A stretch of DNA of 64,000 nucleotides from Manis javanica (Eukaryota > Chordata > Mammalia > Pholidota > Manidae). The stretch is taken from contig NC_133158.1 in NCBI RefSeq assembly GCF_040802235.1, positions 84,926,501-84,990,500 on the forward strand. Direction: 5' to 3'. The translations under genes were made by a program, and so were the position numbers. Below are positions 63,040-64,000 of the stretch, one piece after another. Numbering within the stretch: the first letter of the stretch is position 1; every line of letters begins with the position of its first letter. The notes beneath the pieces are model-generated. The model was not told where the DNA came from and ran no database searches. It saw nothing but the letters and a program-made list of their open reading frames with translations.

Positions 63040-63820
63040 CTAATGAGTTAGCATGCTATGGTTTTATGAATTCTGGTAGAAAACATGAGACTCCTGTATC
63101 AGAGGCAAAGCACATGTTGCTCCCAGTACAGCAAGAAATAATGAGCTTTACATGTATCAGTTTTCCTTGCCTCCAAGACTCATGGTATGGAGATGCAGGA
63201 GGGCTCAAGTGGATGTGTATGTAGTAAGTAGGTTTGTATCATTGCTGAGGAACCCTAAGCTTAAGGAACCCCAATGTTTTATAACAAGCTTCAAGCAGAC
63301 CTGTTCAGCCTTTGCCCTGTAGGAGGTAACATTATTATACTAGAGGGCTTGTTTACTCTGTCTTGGGGGGAGACATACTATTTCTAGCTGCCAAGGCTAT
63401 TTGATATGATTGAGGAAAGGAAATTTCCAAAATGTGGTACTACCAGTTGTCCTATCCAAAGAGTCATGATACTACATCATCAGCCCCCTTACTATTGTCC
63501 CATGTTGCTGTGGGACTTGATTTAAGTCCCTCTTGGAGCATACAAGGTACTCCTTTTGGGCTTGGCTGACTTCTTCAAAGGTCAACAGTAAGTCCCGCTG
63601 ACAGGCACAGCCCACATTGTATTTTGCCCCATGTGCAACAAATGCTGATGACATTCCATCAGACCTTGAAAAGAGTCCAGAAAAAAAGTATAGTTAGTAT
63701 CTTTGCTCACAAAATATGCAGAAATATGAGATATCCATGGGACATTGCCTCCATTTAATTGAAGACTTTGTTTCTGCTTATCTTTGCTATGGCAATTATT
63801 TCCAAGAGTGCACATTCTAA
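63040..63820 (-). pseudogene. Decayed retroviral pol (integrase-like) remnant
   Basis: On the minus strand a frame at 63472-63654 reads like the integrase zinc-binding region (a His-Gly start, then LLLTFEEVSQAQKEYLVCS, then a GTIVRG block). The first expected Cys of the CxxC pair is Tyr. Further down, at about 63250-63330, another frame has an A-x-A-x2-V pattern and LSND that could be the catalytic core. Frameshifts and stops occur throughout. The LTRs are not seen. The retroviral class is not determined. Confidence 0.4.
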
Positions 63821-64000
63821 TTAATCTAACTGGTAAGAACTGGAACTAGATCTATTTAGTTTGTCTCATACAGCATATAGTTAAGACTATTCCCAACAAA
63901 ACTCCAGGAGAAAGATGGCGCTAACATGAACTATTTTACCTCAACCATGCCTTTACCCTTGGTCCTTGAAAGGTAATCTCCAAGCACTTGGGATATCCTG

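Noticed and set aside
63910..63930. AAGATGGCG motif near the window end, as at an L1 5' end
   Set aside because: The downstream sequence does not resemble either L1 5' UTR in this window. A chance match is likely.

Overview
This is nuclear DNA from a placental mammal. It is AT-rich and intron- or intergenic-like, and no convincing protein-coding host gene is visible. Nearly everything I can name is a retroelement. The old layer (MIR, L2, mammalian-wide L1M, a HAL1-like LINE, MER5A, MLT1-type MaLR LTRs) is shared by placental mammals. The young layer is one L1 clade (two near-complete copies, one long 3' fragment, one short 3' end) plus a retroviral element whose processed RNAs were pasted in by L1. 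No Alu, B1/B2, ruminant tRNA/BovA, carnivore tRNA-Lys or horse ERE SINE is visible in 64 kb. That points to a lineage with active L1 but little recent SINE growth. A pangolin would fit, but this is an inference from absence and is not proved.

Layout: 1-1261 unique; 1262-7166 near-full-length L1 on the minus strand with a 1-kb internal deletion and a nested, L1-pasted retroviral LTR transcript (4195-4734); 7375-18395 old MIR, MLT1, L2 and L1M fragments and unique DNA; 18790-24955 a second near-full-length minus-strand L1; 25065-28725 MLT1, old L1M and L2; 28725-31020 unique; about 31060-31990 a CpG island, the only candidate host promoter; 32600-32969 a solo LTR; 34808-34953 a short L1 3' end with a perfect 18-bp target duplication; 35-45 kb mostly unique with simple repeats and MER5A; 45160-49665 three LTR-type elements and an old L1M; 51040-54754 a composite insertion (L1 ORF2 3' half joined to a retroviral env TM/LTR transcript ending in poly(A)) inside an old HAL1-like LINE; 55420-63000 mostly unique with a long CA repeat, L1M, MIR and L2; about 63040-63820 a decayed retroviral integrase-like segment.

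The most interesting signal is the pair of retroviral inserts at 4195-4734 and 53103-54754. They share the last roughly 540 bases. Both carry a polypurine tract, an LTR that stops 15-18 bases after AATAAA, and a real A tail. One is flanked by a clean L1-style target duplication. The other is fused directly to L1 ORF2 sequence. Together they suggest a retrovirus whose mRNAs are repeatedly mobilised by L1, including at least one apparent template-switch chimera. All coding regions here are broken by stops and frameshifts.
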